Notes: a model not told the origin generated them from the letters alone. Positions 15,743 through 24,617 are shown, numbered from the stretch's first letter. The stretch is 64,000 nucleotides of DNA from Trinickia terrae (GCF_005144415.1 NZ_SWJE01000011.1:124001-188000), one strand, 5' to 3'. Translations and numbers: made by a program.

Positions 15743-17353
15743 ATGGTCAATCCGACGATGGTCAAATCGACTGCGTATGAAGTCAAATTGACTGCGCGCG
15801 CACTGCTCGACGCGCTGGCGCCCCTGATGCAGGACCTCTCGCTCGATCTGCCGGATACCGAGCGCTACCGGCGTCTCTTGCAGAGCTTGCGGGCGATTTT
15901 TCCTGGCGACGCCGCCGCGCTGCTGCGCCTCGACGGCGACACGCTGGTGCCGCTCGCCATCGACGGCCTCGCGAGCGATACGCTCGGCCGGCGCTTTCGC
16001 GTGGGCGACCATCCTCGCTTCGCGCAACTGCTCGCGAGCGCCGAGCCGACGCGCTTTGCGGCCGATTCCGATTTGCCCGACCCGTACGACGGCCTCGTGC
16101 AAGGCGTCGCCGGCAAGCTGGAGGTGCACGACTGCCTGGGCTGCCCGCTCTTCATTGGCGGCCGGCCATGGGGGCTGCTGACGCTCGATGCGCTCGACCC
16201 CGCCCAGTTCGATGCGCTCGACATGCCCGCGCTGCAAGCCTTCCTGAGCCTCGCCGCGGCGACGGTCAGCGTGGTCGAGCGCATCGAGACGCTGGAGCGC
16301 ACCGGCGCGGAAGAGCGCCGCCGTGCGGAAGAAGCGTTCCGGCAGGCGAGCGGGCAGCATCGCCGCGATTTCATCGGCAGCAGCGATGCCTACAAGCGCC
16401 TGCTCGAAGAGATCGAGATCGTTGCGGCAAGCGATCTCACGGTGCTCGTGACGGGCGAAACCGGCGTCGGCAAGGAGCTCGTCGCTAACTCGATCCATGC
16501 GCTTTCGGCGCGCGCGGGCAAGCCGCTCATTAGCCTGAACTGCGCGGCGCTGCCCGATACGCTCGTCGAAAGCGAGCTGTTCGGACATGTGCGCGGCGCG
16601 TTCTCGGGGGCCTCGTCGGATCGCCTCGGCAAGTTCGAGCTCGCCCACGGCGGGACGATCTTTCTCGACGAGGTCGGCGAGCTCTCGCTTGCGGTGCAGG
16701 CGAAGCTCCTGCGCGTGATGCAGAACGGCCAGCTCCAGCGGCTCGGCTCGGACAAGGAGCACAAGGTCGACGTGCGCGTGATTGCCGCGACCAATCGCGA
16801 TCTGGCCGAGGAGGTCAGGGCGGGGCGCTTCCGGGCGGACTTCTACCATCGGTTGAGCGTCTATCCGGTGCGAGTGCCGCCGCTGCGCGAGCGCGGCCGC
16901 GACATCCTCCTGCTCGCCGGGTTTTTCCTCGAAGAGAACCGCAGCCGCCTGGGCCTGCTCAGCGTGCGCCTGTCGTCCGATGCGCAGGCGGCGCTGCTGC
17001 AATATCGCTGGCCCGGCAACGTGCGCGAGCTCGAGCACCTGATCGGGCGCAGCGCGTTGAAGGCGCTGGCGGCCAATCGTTCGCGTCCGCGCATCCTGAC
17101 GCTGACGGCGGCGGATTTGAACTTGTCGGATGCGGTGTCCCATGCGCCGGATGCGCGCGGCGCAGCGCCGCTCGAAGGCGATATGGACGAGCGCGCAGGA
17201 AAGGACTTGCGCAGCGCCGTCGCCGAATTCGAGCGGACGATGGTCCTGGATGCCCTCGCGCGCCAGCAACAGAACTGGGCGGCCGCCGCGCGCGAACTGG
17301 GCCTCGATCCGGCCAACCTGAACCGGCTGGCGAAGCGGCTCGGCTTGAAATGA
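15743..17353 (+). CDS. norR: Nitric oxide-responsive sigma-54 activator NorR
   Basis: An enhancer-binding regulator of about 536 residues. The N-terminal GAF domain aligns with E. coli NorR (SALLR/PLAIDGL/ADSELPDPYDGL-like segments are shared: AALLRLDGD, PLAIDGLASD, DSDLPDPYDGL). The AAA+ core has Walker A GETGVGKE near residue 240, the sigma-54 contact loop GAFSGA and the Walker B segment GGTIFLDEV. The C-terminus is a Fis-type helix-turn-helix. Start choices are ATG 15743, ATG 15758, or TTG 15788. The last best matches the E. coli length and would place all three NorR boxes upstream of the gene. Confidence 0.93.
   Translation: MVNPTMVKSTAYEVKLTARALLDALAPLMQDLSLDLPDTERYRRLLQSLRAIFPGDAAALLRLDGDTLVPLAIDGLASDTLGRRFRVGDHPRFAQLLASAEPTRFAADSDLPDPYDGLVQGVAGKLEVHDCLGCPLFIGGRPWGLLTLDALDPAQFDALDMPALQAFLSLAAATVSVVERIETLERTGAEERRRAEEAFRQASGQHRRDFIGSSDAYKRLLEEIEIVAASDLTVLVTGETGVGKELVANSIHALSARAGKPLISLNCAALPDTLVESELFGHVRGAFSGASSDRLGKFELAHGGTIFLDEVGELSLAVQAKLLRVMQNGQLQRLGSDKEHKVDVRVIAATNRDLAEEVRAGRFRADFYHRLSVYPVRVPPLRERGRDILLLAGFFLEENRSRLGLLSVRLSSDAQAALLQYRWPGNVRELEHLIGRSALKALAANRSRPRILTLTAADLNLSDAVSHAPDARGAAPLEGDMDERAGKDLRSAVAEFERTMVLDALARQQQNWAAAARELGLDPANLNRLAKRLGLK
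15746..15792. promoter_or_regulatory. Three NorR-type binding boxes (GT-N7-AC)
   Basis: Three boxes fit the GT-N7-AC pattern recognised by NorR: GTCAATCCGAC (15746-15756), GTCAAATCGAC (15761-15771) and GTCAAATTGAC (15782-15792), with centres 15 and 21 bases apart. All share GTCAA. They overlap the first codons of norR as annotated, and sit upstream of hmp on the other strand. Three enhancer sites are known to be needed by NorR in Escherichia coli. Confidence 0.72.
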
Positions 17354-17429
17354 TCGCGCGAAAGATCGTTATACGGCGCGGCACACGCAATACGAATTGA
17401 TTAAAAGGAATTTGATTTAGCGCAAAAAA

Positions 17430-17451
17430 TTTTTGAGATGTTTTTGAGATG
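17430..17451. repeat. Short tandem direct repeat in the norR-cytochrome c gap
   Basis: TTTTTGAGATG occurs twice in tandem in an AT-rich stretch. The gap 17354-17634 has no convincing gene. The AT-rich part lies about 185 bases before the cytochrome c start and may hold the promoter of the oxidase operon; no clear regulator site was recognised. Confidence 0.6.
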
Positions 17452-17634
17452 ATTTGGCGGCTTAGAACTATCATGCGTCCTGTAAATGATGGGTCATAGG
17501 GTTCGCGTAGGCTCTCCCCGGCCTGCCGAATCCGTAGTTTGCAGGCGCAGTAGGTTGCGCGAGCGGCTCGCGCAGCAAGTCAAGCGGTCATAACGAGCAA
17601 TCGCCCCTGACAAGCCACTCGCGCGAGGAACCCG

Positions 17635-18354
17635 GTGACGAATCGCCTTGCTTTATTCATCGCCGCACTCATGATCCCGTGCGCCTTTTGGAGCGCACAG
17701 GCTGATGCCGGAAGCCCGGCTGCCGAAAAAGCGCCGGACACCATGGAAGCCCGAGTGCTCGGCTGCGCCGCGTGCCATGGCGCGCATGGCGAAGGCACCG
17801 ACAACGACTATTTCCCGCGTCTCGCAGGCAAGCCCACCGGCTATCTCTACAACCAGCTGATCGCGTTTCGCGACGGGCAGCGTAAATATCCGCCGATGAA
17901 TTACCTGTTGGCGTATTTGCCCGATGCCTACCTGCATCAAATCGCCGATTACTTCTCCTCGCAGCGTCCGCCGTTTCCCGAGCTGGGTGCGCCGGCCGTC
18001 GACGCCGCCACGCTCGCGCATGGCAAGGCGCTCGCGACCGGCGGCGAAGCGGCGCGCGGCGTGCCCGCGTGCGCGAGCTGCCACGGCGCGGCGCTCACGG
18101 GCATGGAGCCTGCGATTCCGGGCTTGCTCGGCCTGCATGCCGACTACGTCAGCGCGCAGTTGGGCGCGTTCCGCTACGGCACACGCCACGCGGCCGCGCC
18201 CGATTGCATGCACGAGATCGCCACGCGCCTGACCGATCGCGACATCACCGCGATCGCGGCGTGGCTCGCCTCGCTGCCCGCGCCGGCGAACCCGGCGCCT
18301 GCCGCCGCCGGCTCATTGAAGCTGCCGCTCGCCTGCGGCAGCGTTCCCAACTAA
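17635..18354 (+). CDS. Diheme cytochrome c (c4 type)
   Basis: A 239-residue periplasmic cytochrome with a signal peptide (about residues 1-25, ending AQADA) and two heme sites, CAACH at 44-48 and CASCH near 145. Two class I domains in tandem are the c4 layout, usually an electron donor to terminal oxidases. The GTG start at 17635 has GAGGAA about six bases upstream. It is first in an apparent six-gene operon with a triheme cytochrome, ba3-type oxidase subunits and another diheme cytochrome, so it probably delivers electrons to that oxidase. Confidence 0.9.
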   Translation: MTNRLALFIAALMIPCAFWSAQADAGSPAAEKAPDTMEARVLGCAACHGAHGEGTDNDYFPRLAGKPTGYLYNQLIAFRDGQRKYPPMNYLLAYLPDAYLHQIADYFSSQRPPFPELGAPAVDAATLAHGKALATGGEAARGVPACASCHGAALTGMEPAIPGLLGLHADYVSAQLGAFRYGTRHAAAPDCMHEIATRLTDRDITAIAAWLASLPAPANPAPAAAGSLKLPLACGSVPN

Positions 18355-18367
18355 GCGAGGCTCATCC

Positions 18368-19693
18368 GTGCACCGCGTGACCAGTCATCGCTTCCTCAAG
18401 GCCAAGGCGTTCGCCGCGCTGGCGGCGCTTGCCACGCTGACGTGCGGCGCCGCGCTGTGGCTTGGCGCGCCGCGCGCCGCCGCGCAGACGCAAACCCAGG
18501 CTCAAGCGCCCGCAAGCAGCGACGCGCAAGTGATCGCGCGCGGCGAATACCTCGCGCGCGCCGGCGACTGCATCGCCTGCCATACGATTCCGGGCGCCAA
18601 GCTGTTCGGCGGCGGCCGCCCGATGGCCACGCCGTTCGGCACGCTGTTCTCGCCCAACATCTCGTCGGACAAGGAAACCGGCATCGGCGCATGGAGTGCC
18701 GACGAGTTCTACCGGATGCTGCACGAAGGCAAGTCGCGCGACGGCTCGGTGCTGTATCCGGCGATGCCCTACGCGTCCTACACGAAGGTCGCGCGCGCCG
18801 ACTCGGATGCGATCTACGCCTACCTGCTGTCGACGCCGCCGATCCACCAGCCGAACCGCCCGCACGAGCTGCGCTTTCCGTTCAACCGGCGCGAGCTGCT
18901 GCTCGGCTGGCGCACGCTGTTCTTCCGAGCCGGCGAGTACAAGCCCGATCCGGCGCAATCGGCGGAATGGAACCGCGGCGCATATCTGGTCGAAGGCCTC
19001 GGCCACTGCACGATGTGCCATACGGAGATCAACGCGCTTGGCGGCAACACCAAGTCCAAGGAATTCCAGGGCGGGCTGATTCCGATTCAGGACTGGTACG
19101 CGCCGTCGCTCACCTCGAACAAGGAGGCGGGGCTCGGCGAGTGGAGCATCGAGGACATCGTCGGCCTGCTGCATGCGGGCGTCTCCAACCGCGGCGCCGT
19201 GTACGGGCCGATGGCCGAAGTCGTCTACGACAGCTTCCAGTACCTGAGCGAAGACGACGTGCGCGCGGTGGCCGTCTACCTCAAGGCGCTGCCGGGGCAT
19301 TCGGGCGAGGTCAGCAGCGCGCCGCCGACGGTCGCCGCGACAGAAGAGAAGAACCGGCTTTTCCCGCTCGGCAAGAAGATCTACGACGCGCAGTGCGCGC
19401 TCTGCCACTCGAGCGAAGGGCAGGGCAAGCCGCCGCATTTCCCGCCGCTCGCGAACAACCAGTCGATCCAGATGACGTCGGCGGTCAACCCGATCCGGAT
19501 GGTGCTCAACGGCGGCTATGCGCCGGGCACGATGAAGAACCCGGCGCCGTATGGCATGCCGCCGTTCGCCCAGTCGCTGTCGGACGAGGAGGTCGCGGCC
19601 GTCGTCACCTATATCCGCACCGCCTGGGGCAACCACGGCACGCCGGTGACCGTGAAGGAAGTCAACACGCTCCGCTCGGCGCCGATTTTTTGA
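18368..19693 (+). CDS. Triheme cytochrome c, alcohol/gluconate dehydrogenase cytochrome-subunit type
   Basis: A 441-residue periplasmic cytochrome with an N-terminal hydrophobic export segment and three heme motifs: CIACH, CTMCH and CALCH. The order and the GGRPMATPFGTLFSPNIS segment after the first heme match the membrane-associated cytochrome subunits of alcohol and gluconate dehydrogenases. No dehydrogenase flavoprotein or quinoprotein gene is next to it; instead it sits between a c4 cytochrome and oxidase subunits, suggesting an electron-feeding role. The start is GTG 18368, 13 bases after the previous stop. Confidence 0.9.
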   Translation: MHRVTSHRFLKAKAFAALAALATLTCGAALWLGAPRAAAQTQTQAQAPASSDAQVIARGEYLARAGDCIACHTIPGAKLFGGGRPMATPFGTLFSPNISSDKETGIGAWSADEFYRMLHEGKSRDGSVLYPAMPYASYTKVARADSDAIYAYLLSTPPIHQPNRPHELRFPFNRRELLLGWRTLFFRAGEYKPDPAQSAEWNRGAYLVEGLGHCTMCHTEINALGGNTKSKEFQGGLIPIQDWYAPSLTSNKEAGLGEWSIEDIVGLLHAGVSNRGAVYGPMAEVVYDSFQYLSEDDVRAVAVYLKALPGHSGEVSSAPPTVAATEEKNRLFPLGKKIYDAQCALCHSSEGQGKPPHFPPLANNQSIQMTSAVNPIRMVLNGGYAPGTMKNPAPYGMPPFAQSLSDEEVAAVVTYIRTAWGNHGTPVTVKEVNTLRSAPIF

Positions 19694-19722
19694 GTCTTCC
19701 GAGTTATCCGAGGCCAACGCTC

Positions 19723-19905
19723 ATGATCAATTCCCCCGCTCCCGACGATGGCGGCGCAGGTCCCGAAGCCGAACGCGTCGACGAGATCGTGCGGCACGGC
19801 CCGCGCGGCGCAATCGCGGTGGCCGGCATCGCGACGGCGATCGTGATCGGCCTCTGGTACGCGTTCTATTTCCTGGTGTTTCTGCCGCGCGGCGTCATCC
19901 AATAA
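19723..19905 (+). CDS. Small membrane subunit of ba3-type oxidase (subunit IIa-like)
   Basis: A 60-residue protein with one hydrophobic helix (about residues 31-53) and the C-terminal segment FLVFLPRGVIQ. It lies directly before subunit II. Small one-helix proteins at this position are the subunit IIa of ba3-type (type B) oxidases, which supplies the helix missing from their short subunit II. The ATG at 19723 overlaps no neighbour. The assignment rests on size, topology and position. Confidence 0.75.
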   Translation: MINSPAPDDGGAGPEAERVDEIVRHGPRGAIAVAGIATAIVIGLWYAFYFLVFLPRGVIQ

Positions 19906-19922
19906 CCTGAGAGCACGGCCCC

Positions 19923-20492
19923 ATGTCGAACCCTACCGTTCCCGATCCGCATGCCTCCGCCAGAGTCGCCGAAAGCGTCGAGCGGCGCTGGGCGCTGCTC
20001 GCGGTGCTGCTCATCGCGAGCACCGTCGCGGTCGTGGTCTTCACCGGCCTGCATTGGTCGATGATGCCGCCTTCGCGCGTCGAGACCATCGACCCCGGGA
20101 CGCTCGGCGTGTCGGGCGAATTCATCGAGAGCAACCTCGGCAGCGCGCTGGAGACCGACGGCTCGGTGACCGTGCGCATCGTCGCGCAGCAGTATTCGTT
20201 CACGCCGCAGTGCCTGCTGGTGCCGGCCGGCGTGCCGATCACGTTTCGCGCGACGAGCGCCGACGTCGTGCACGGCTTCCTGATCACCAACACCAACGTC
20301 AACTCGATGGTCGAGCCGGGCTATATCGCCACGTTCAGGACCACCTTCGCGCAGCCGGGCGATCACCTGATGCCGTGCCACGAGTACTGCGGCACGGGCC
20401 ACCAGGGGATGTGGGCGCACGTGAAGGTCATCGACAAGGATGCGTTCATGCAAATGGCGGCCGCATCAAGGAGACTCAGCTGTGTTAAATAA
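19923..20492 (+). CDS. Cytochrome c oxidase subunit II, ba3 type
   Basis: A 189-residue subunit with a single membrane helix (about residues 24-42) and a periplasmic cupredoxin domain. The CuA ligands are all present: His117, Cys152, Glu154, Cys156, His160 and Met163 in PCHEYCGTGHQGM. Only one membrane helix, and the small size, indicate type B (ba3) oxidases. It accepts electrons from cytochrome c and passes them to subunit I. Its end overlaps the start of subunit I by 11 bases. Confidence 0.94.
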   Translation: MSNPTVPDPHASARVAESVERRWALLAVLLIASTVAVVVFTGLHWSMMPPSRVETIDPGTLGVSGEFIESNLGSALETDGSVTVRIVAQQYSFTPQCLLVPAGVPITFRATSADVVHGFLITNTNVNSMVEPGYIATFRTTFAQPGDHLMPCHEYCGTGHQGMWAHVKVIDKDAFMQMAAASRRLSCVK

Positions 20493-22104
20493 CAAGCGAC
20501 TCGTGCTCGCGCATTTCTGGCTGGCGTTCGGCGTATTCGCCGTGGCGCTCCTGCTCGGCGCGTGGCAGATGTACGTGCGCAGCCCCTTGCACCCGTGGCT
20601 GAAGGACCCGGAGATCTACTACCGCTCGGTGACCGAGCACGGCACCGTGATGGGCTACGTGTTCCCGACGCTGATCGCGATGGGCTTCGGCTATGCGGTT
20701 TCCGAGCTTTCCTTGAAACGCGCGCTCGTCGGTGCGCGCTGGGCGTGGGCCGGGTTCGCGCTGGTGGCCGCCGGCGCGGTGATGGCGTCGATCACGGTGG
20801 CGGCGGGGCTCGCCTCGGTGCTCTACACGTTCTATCCGCCGATGATCGGCAACGTGTTCTATTACCTCGGTGTGGTGCTGGTGGTGGTGGGCTCGTGGAT
20901 CTGGGTGGCGCTGATGTCGGTGAACCTCGCGGCGTGGAAGCGCGACAACCCGGGCAAGCCCGTGCCGCTGCCGATGTTCGCGAGCGTGGCGGGCGCCTAC
21001 CTGTGGGGCTGGACGGCAGTGGGCGCGGCCGTCGAGGTCATCTTCCAGATCCTGCCGGTCGCCTTCGGATGGAAGGCGACGATCGACGCGGGCCTGGCGC
21101 GCGTGTTCTTCTCGTGGACGTTGCACGCCATCGTCTATTTCTGGCTGATGCCCGCGTATATCGCGTACTACACGATCGTGCCGCGCGCGATCGGCGGGCG
21201 TCTGTACAGCGATACGATGGCGCGCATCTCGTTCATCCTGTTCCTCGTGGTGGCGATGCCGATCGGCATTCACCACCTGTTCGCCGATCCGCAGGTGGGC
21301 TCGGGCTTCAAGTTCCTGCAATCGGTGTTCACGGCGCTCGTGGCGGTGCCGACGCTCTTGACCGTGTTCACGATCTGCGCGTCGGTCGAGATCGCGGCGC
21401 GCCTGCGCGGCGGCAAGGGCGCGTTCGGCTGGCTCACGGCGCTGCCGTGGGACAACCCGCAGATGCTCGCGGTCGCGCTCTCGTTCGTGATGCTCGGCTT
21501 CGGCGGCGCGGGCGGGCTCATCAACATGAGCTACCAGCTCGACTCGACGATCCACAACACGCAGTGGATCACCGGACACTTCCACCTGATCTATGCGGGC
21601 GCGATCGTCGTCATGTACTTCGCGATCGCCTACGACTTGTGGCCGCAGATCACCGGGCGCGCGATGACGAACTGGAAGCTCATGCGTCTGCAGCTGTGGC
21701 TGTGGTTCATCGGCATGATCGTGCTGACGTTTCCATGGCACTGGGTCGGCATTCTCGGCATGCCGCGCCGCATGGCCTACTACGACTACTCCGATCCCGA
21801 GATCGCGGCGCAGGCGATCTGGGTGGTGATGTCGGCGATCGGCGGGTTCATCCTGGTGGTGTCGGCGGCCGTGTTCTTCGTGATCCTGATCCAGGGGCAT
21901 CGCAGCAGCGCGGAGGCGCCCGCGGAATACCGCTTCAGCACGGCGGTGCACGAGCCGCGCACGGTGCCGGTGGCGCTCAACAGCTTCGCGCTGTGGCTCA
22001 CCCTGATGGTCGCGCTGACGGTGCTCAACTATGGCTACCCCATCGCGCAGCTGATGGCGAGAGGTCACACCGTGCCGGCGATTCCGATTGGAGTCCAGCG
22101 ATGA
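20482..22104 (+). CDS. Cytochrome c oxidase subunit I, ba3 type
   Basis: Catalytic heme-copper subunit, 540 residues and about 13 membrane segments. Recognisable are the heme b ligand region (TEHGTVMGYVFP), the active-site stretch LHAIVYFWLMPAYIAYYT with the His-Tyr pair, IHHLF for the other CuB histidines, and TGHFHLIYAG near the heme a3 ligand. These are the type B (ba3) sequence forms. A GTG start at 20482 is preceded by AAGGAG and lies inside the end of subunit II. It is expected to reduce oxygen and pump protons with high affinity. Confidence 0.95.
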   Translation: MLNNKRLVLAHFWLAFGVFAVALLLGAWQMYVRSPLHPWLKDPEIYYRSVTEHGTVMGYVFPTLIAMGFGYAVSELSLKRALVGARWAWAGFALVAAGAVMASITVAAGLASVLYTFYPPMIGNVFYYLGVVLVVVGSWIWVALMSVNLAAWKRDNPGKPVPLPMFASVAGAYLWGWTAVGAAVEVIFQILPVAFGWKATIDAGLARVFFSWTLHAIVYFWLMPAYIAYYTIVPRAIGGRLYSDTMARISFILFLVVAMPIGIHHLFADPQVGSGFKFLQSVFTALVAVPTLLTVFTICASVEIAARLRGGKGAFGWLTALPWDNPQMLAVALSFVMLGFGGAGGLINMSYQLDSTIHNTQWITGHFHLIYAGAIVVMYFAIAYDLWPQITGRAMTNWKLMRLQLWLWFIGMIVLTFPWHWVGILGMPRRMAYYDYSDPEIAAQAIWVVMSAIGGFILVVSAAVFFVILIQGHRSSAEAPAEYRFSTAVHEPRTVPVALNSFALWLTLMVALTVLNYGYPIAQLMARGHTVPAIPIGVQR

Positions 22105-22901
22105 GCGAAGAACGCCTGTTCTCGTGGCGCAATCCGTGGTTCCGCGCGAGCGTCGGGGCCACGGCCGCCGTGTTCGTGCTCAGCGTGCTGGTGGGCTTCG
22201 TGTGGCTGCCCTCGGCGCAGCGCGATGCGCAGTTCCAGGGGCTCTGGAACGCGATCTGCAGCGCGGCGGGCGTGCCGCAAAACTGGCTGGCCGAGAGCGA
22301 GCCGGTCGCGCCGCAGGTGAAGCTGAGCCAGGTCGTGCTCACGCCGCAGCTGCTGGCCGGGGCGACGCCGCTGTCCGTCGGGCGCGGCGCCACGCTCGCG
22401 CTGCGCTGCACGATGTGCCACGGCGAGCACGGCATGAGCGGGGCGAATTCGCCGAATCTCGCGGGGCAGTACGCGCTCGCGATCTACAAGCAATTGCAGG
22501 ACTTCCAGAGCGGGGCGCGCACGAACGCAGCGATGTCGCCGATGGCGCTGAACCTGAGCGGCCAGGACATGCGCGATCTGGCGGCCTACTACGCGTCGAT
22601 GCCGCGCCCTGTGCGCGTGGACGACCCCGCTGACTCGGGCGCGCCCGGCATCGTCGTGCACGGCGCGCCGCTGCGCAATGTGCCGGCGTGCGCGGCGTGT
22701 CACGGCGACATCGACAACAAGGCGGGCAGCCCATGGCTCGACGGCTTGCCGGCCGCCTATACGCAAGCGCAGCTGCGGGCGTTCGCGTCCGGCGAGCGGC
22801 ACAACGACATTTCCGGCCAGATGCGCAACATCGCGCGGAACATGACGCCCGAGGAGATGGGCGAGGCGGCGGCCTATTACGCGAGCCTTCCGCGGCATTG
22901 A
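22101..22901 (+). CDS. Membrane-anchored diheme cytochrome c of the oxidase operon
   Basis: A 266-residue protein with an uncleaved-looking N-terminal membrane helix (about residues 15-36) and two heme motifs, CTMCH and CAACH, each in a c4-like domain ending in DLAAYYASMP and EAAAYYASLP. It is the last gene of the oxidase operon; its ATG overlaps the subunit I stop (ATGA). It is probably the membrane-bound electron donor to the CuA site. Confidence 0.9.
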   Translation: MSEERLFSWRNPWFRASVGATAAVFVLSVLVGFVWLPSAQRDAQFQGLWNAICSAAGVPQNWLAESEPVAPQVKLSQVVLTPQLLAGATPLSVGRGATLALRCTMCHGEHGMSGANSPNLAGQYALAIYKQLQDFQSGARTNAAMSPMALNLSGQDMRDLAAYYASMPRPVRVDDPADSGAPGIVVHGAPLRNVPACAACHGDIDNKAGSPWLDGLPAAYTQAQLRAFASGERHNDISGQMRNIARNMTPEEMGEAAAYYASLPRH

Positions 22902-23086
22902 TGGATGCGGGCCGAATCTGGCCTGCGAAACCCGCCGATTCCGCTGTAGGAAACCGCTGACAATCGCTGGAGATGTACTACGCGAAGTTCAGCGCGGGCT
23001 GATTTGATCGGCGAAGGGGCTGACCGATACTTTGGTCAAGGACAAAGCCTTCCGGCTTCCTTATCACGACCCGAGTGGAGATTCAC

Positions 23087-23227
23087 ATGAGCCTCATTGC
23101 CCAAGACCTCCTGGAACTCAAACGCCTGGCCCAGGGTGGTGCAGGCTCGCTGACGCTCCATCTGCTGCGCGAACTGGCGGCGAATCTGATCGCCGCCGGC
23201 GTCGCGGATTTGCGCGGCGGCTGCTGA
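23087..23227 (+). CDS. Small protein of 46 residues, unrecognised
   Basis: An ATG with GGAG eight bases upstream opens a 46-codon frame, MSLIAQDLLELKRLAQGGAG and onward, forming an amphipathic Leu/Ala-rich helix and ending in GGC. It is in a gap between the oxidase operon and a convergent gene. No signal peptide or domain is recognised. The good ribosome site supports translation; with only 46 codons in GC-rich DNA it could still be chance. Confidence 0.4.
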   Translation: MSLIAQDLLELKRLAQGGAGSLTLHLLRELAANLIAAGVADLRGGC

Positions 23228-23264
23228 AAAAAGCTGCCCGCCGGCGCAAACGTTTGGCGGGCCA
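23226..23264 (-). terminator. Rho-independent terminator of the repetitive secreted-protein gene
   Basis: On the minus strand, a seven-base perfect stem (GCCCGCC with GGCGGGC, 23237-23263) and a 13-base loop are followed by seven T residues (23227-23233 as A on the plus strand). It follows the stop at 23287 of the minus-strand gene by about 24 bases. Confidence 0.75.
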
Positions 23265-23286
23265 GAACCATTCAAAGATCGGACAT

Positions 23287-24294
23287 TCACGCCCAATGCG
23301 CCGGCACCCACACCCGGCCGACCCAGTGCCCCGGAACCCAGATGGCGGGCCGCGGCACCGGAGCGACATAGACGACGGGCGGTGCGGCGACGACAACCCG
23401 CACGGGCTGCGGCGGGGGCGGCGGCACGACGACGACGGGGGGCGGCGGCACGTAGGCGACCGGCGGCGGGGGCGGCGGCACATAAACGGGGGCGGGCGCG
23501 ACGACCACCGGCGGCTTCGCGACGACGACCGCGGTGCCCGTGGTGGTCGCGACAGCGCCGCCCGCAACGACCGTCCCGCCGGTGACGACCGTGCCGCCGG
23601 TCGTCACGGTCGTGCCGTGCACGCCGGTGACGGTGCCGGATGTGGTCACGACACCTGTCGAGACCCGCGTGGCGGTGCCGGAGTGGGTGACGGTCCCGCC
23701 ATCGCTTCCTGTGACGGTGCCGGAGCGCGAGCAGGTCGAGCCTGCGCAGGAGGTGGAGGCCGAATGCGTGGACGTGTTGCCGTTCGGCCCGGTGACCGTG
23801 CCCGACGACGAATACTGGCCCGGCGCGGTGCGCGTCACGCTGCCGTCGGTGGTGGCGGTCTTGCCGTCGGGGCCGGTCATTGCCCCCGTGTGCGAGCAGG
23901 TGCCGCCTGCGCAGTTCGTGTTGCCCGAGTGCTCGACCGTGTTGCCGTACCGGCCGGTCGCGGTTCCTGAGTTCGAGAACTGTCCGGGCGCGGTGCGGGT
24001 GACGGTGCCCGTATTGCTCGCGACACCGCCATACGGCCCGGCGACCGCGCCTCCGTGCGAGCAGCTGCCGCCGCCGCACGAGCCGTAGTGCGCGCCGTTA
24101 TAGGTGCCGCGCGACGTGTACGCGGTGCCGTGTCCCGAGTATCCCCATGCAAACGCCGAAGCGCTGCCGAGCGCGAGCGCGGCCGTCGTCGCGGCGAGCA
24201 CGAGATGCCGCAGGATGGGGCGTACGCGTGCGCCGTTCGCGGGAAGGGCCGGGCGGGCGCCGGCGGTCAGGGGGGCATTCGATCGGGTGTTCAC
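23287..24294 (-). CDS. Secreted repeat protein with Cys-pair and Pro/Val-rich C-terminal part
   Basis: A 335-residue protein with a signal peptide (hydrophobic ATTAALALGSASAFA). Three degenerate repeats of about 55 residues follow. Each opens with a Cys pair (CGGGSC, CAGGTC, CAGSTC) and Ser/Thr/Gly-rich units such as TRTAPGQ(F/Y)S and SGTVTG. The last 90 residues are Pro/Val-rich and end in WVPGHWVGRVWVPAHWA, a tryptophan motif like those of YXWGXW-repeat proteins. The GTG start at 24294 is chosen for its AAGGA site eight bases upstream; an ATG at 24375 would add 27 residues. Probably extracellular or surface-bound; function unknown. Confidence 0.7.
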   Translation of the reverse strand: MNTRSNAPLTAGARPALPANGARVRPILRHLVLAATTAALALGSASAFAWGYSGHGTAYTSRGTYNGAHYGSCGGGSCSHGGAVAGPYGGVASNTGTVTRTAPGQFSNSGTATGRYGNTVEHSGNTNCAGGTCSHTGAMTGPDGKTATTDGSVTRTAPGQYSSSGTVTGPNGNTSTHSASTSCAGSTCSRSGTVTGSDGGTVTHSGTATRVSTGVVTTSGTVTGVHGTTVTTGGTVVTGGTVVAGGAVATTTGTAVVVAKPPVVVAPAPVYVPPPPPPVAYVPPPPVVVVPPPPPQPVRVVVAAPPVVYVAPVPRPAIWVPGHWVGRVWVPAHWA

Positions 24295-24617
24295 GGTGGC
24301 GTCCTTCGCGGTTCTGGCCACTTCGCGCGCTGCGGCGTGGCGACGGACGAACGATAGAAAAACCCGTCGATTCAATCTCTTGCAAAAGTATGTCGCGCGG
24401 TTTCACTGTGGGGCCGAACGGCTGTCAGGCGAGTCGTTGACGCGCCGCAAACCTGCGCTTGGCCGCCGTTGACGAAAGACAAGGGAGCCGTGCCGGTGCT
24501 GACCTACCATGGTTGTGCACGGTCGTTCCGGATTGCCGCGTGCCCCCGCCGAACGATCGTTTTCGAGGTCGTCAGCGAGGCATGCAAATCCGCAACTGTC
24601 CGGCGAGGAGGTCGAGC

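Noticed and set aside
22902-23086. Search for a promoter or small RNA after the oxidase operon
   Set aside because: No convincing -35/-10 pair, hairpin or conserved motif was found by eye.
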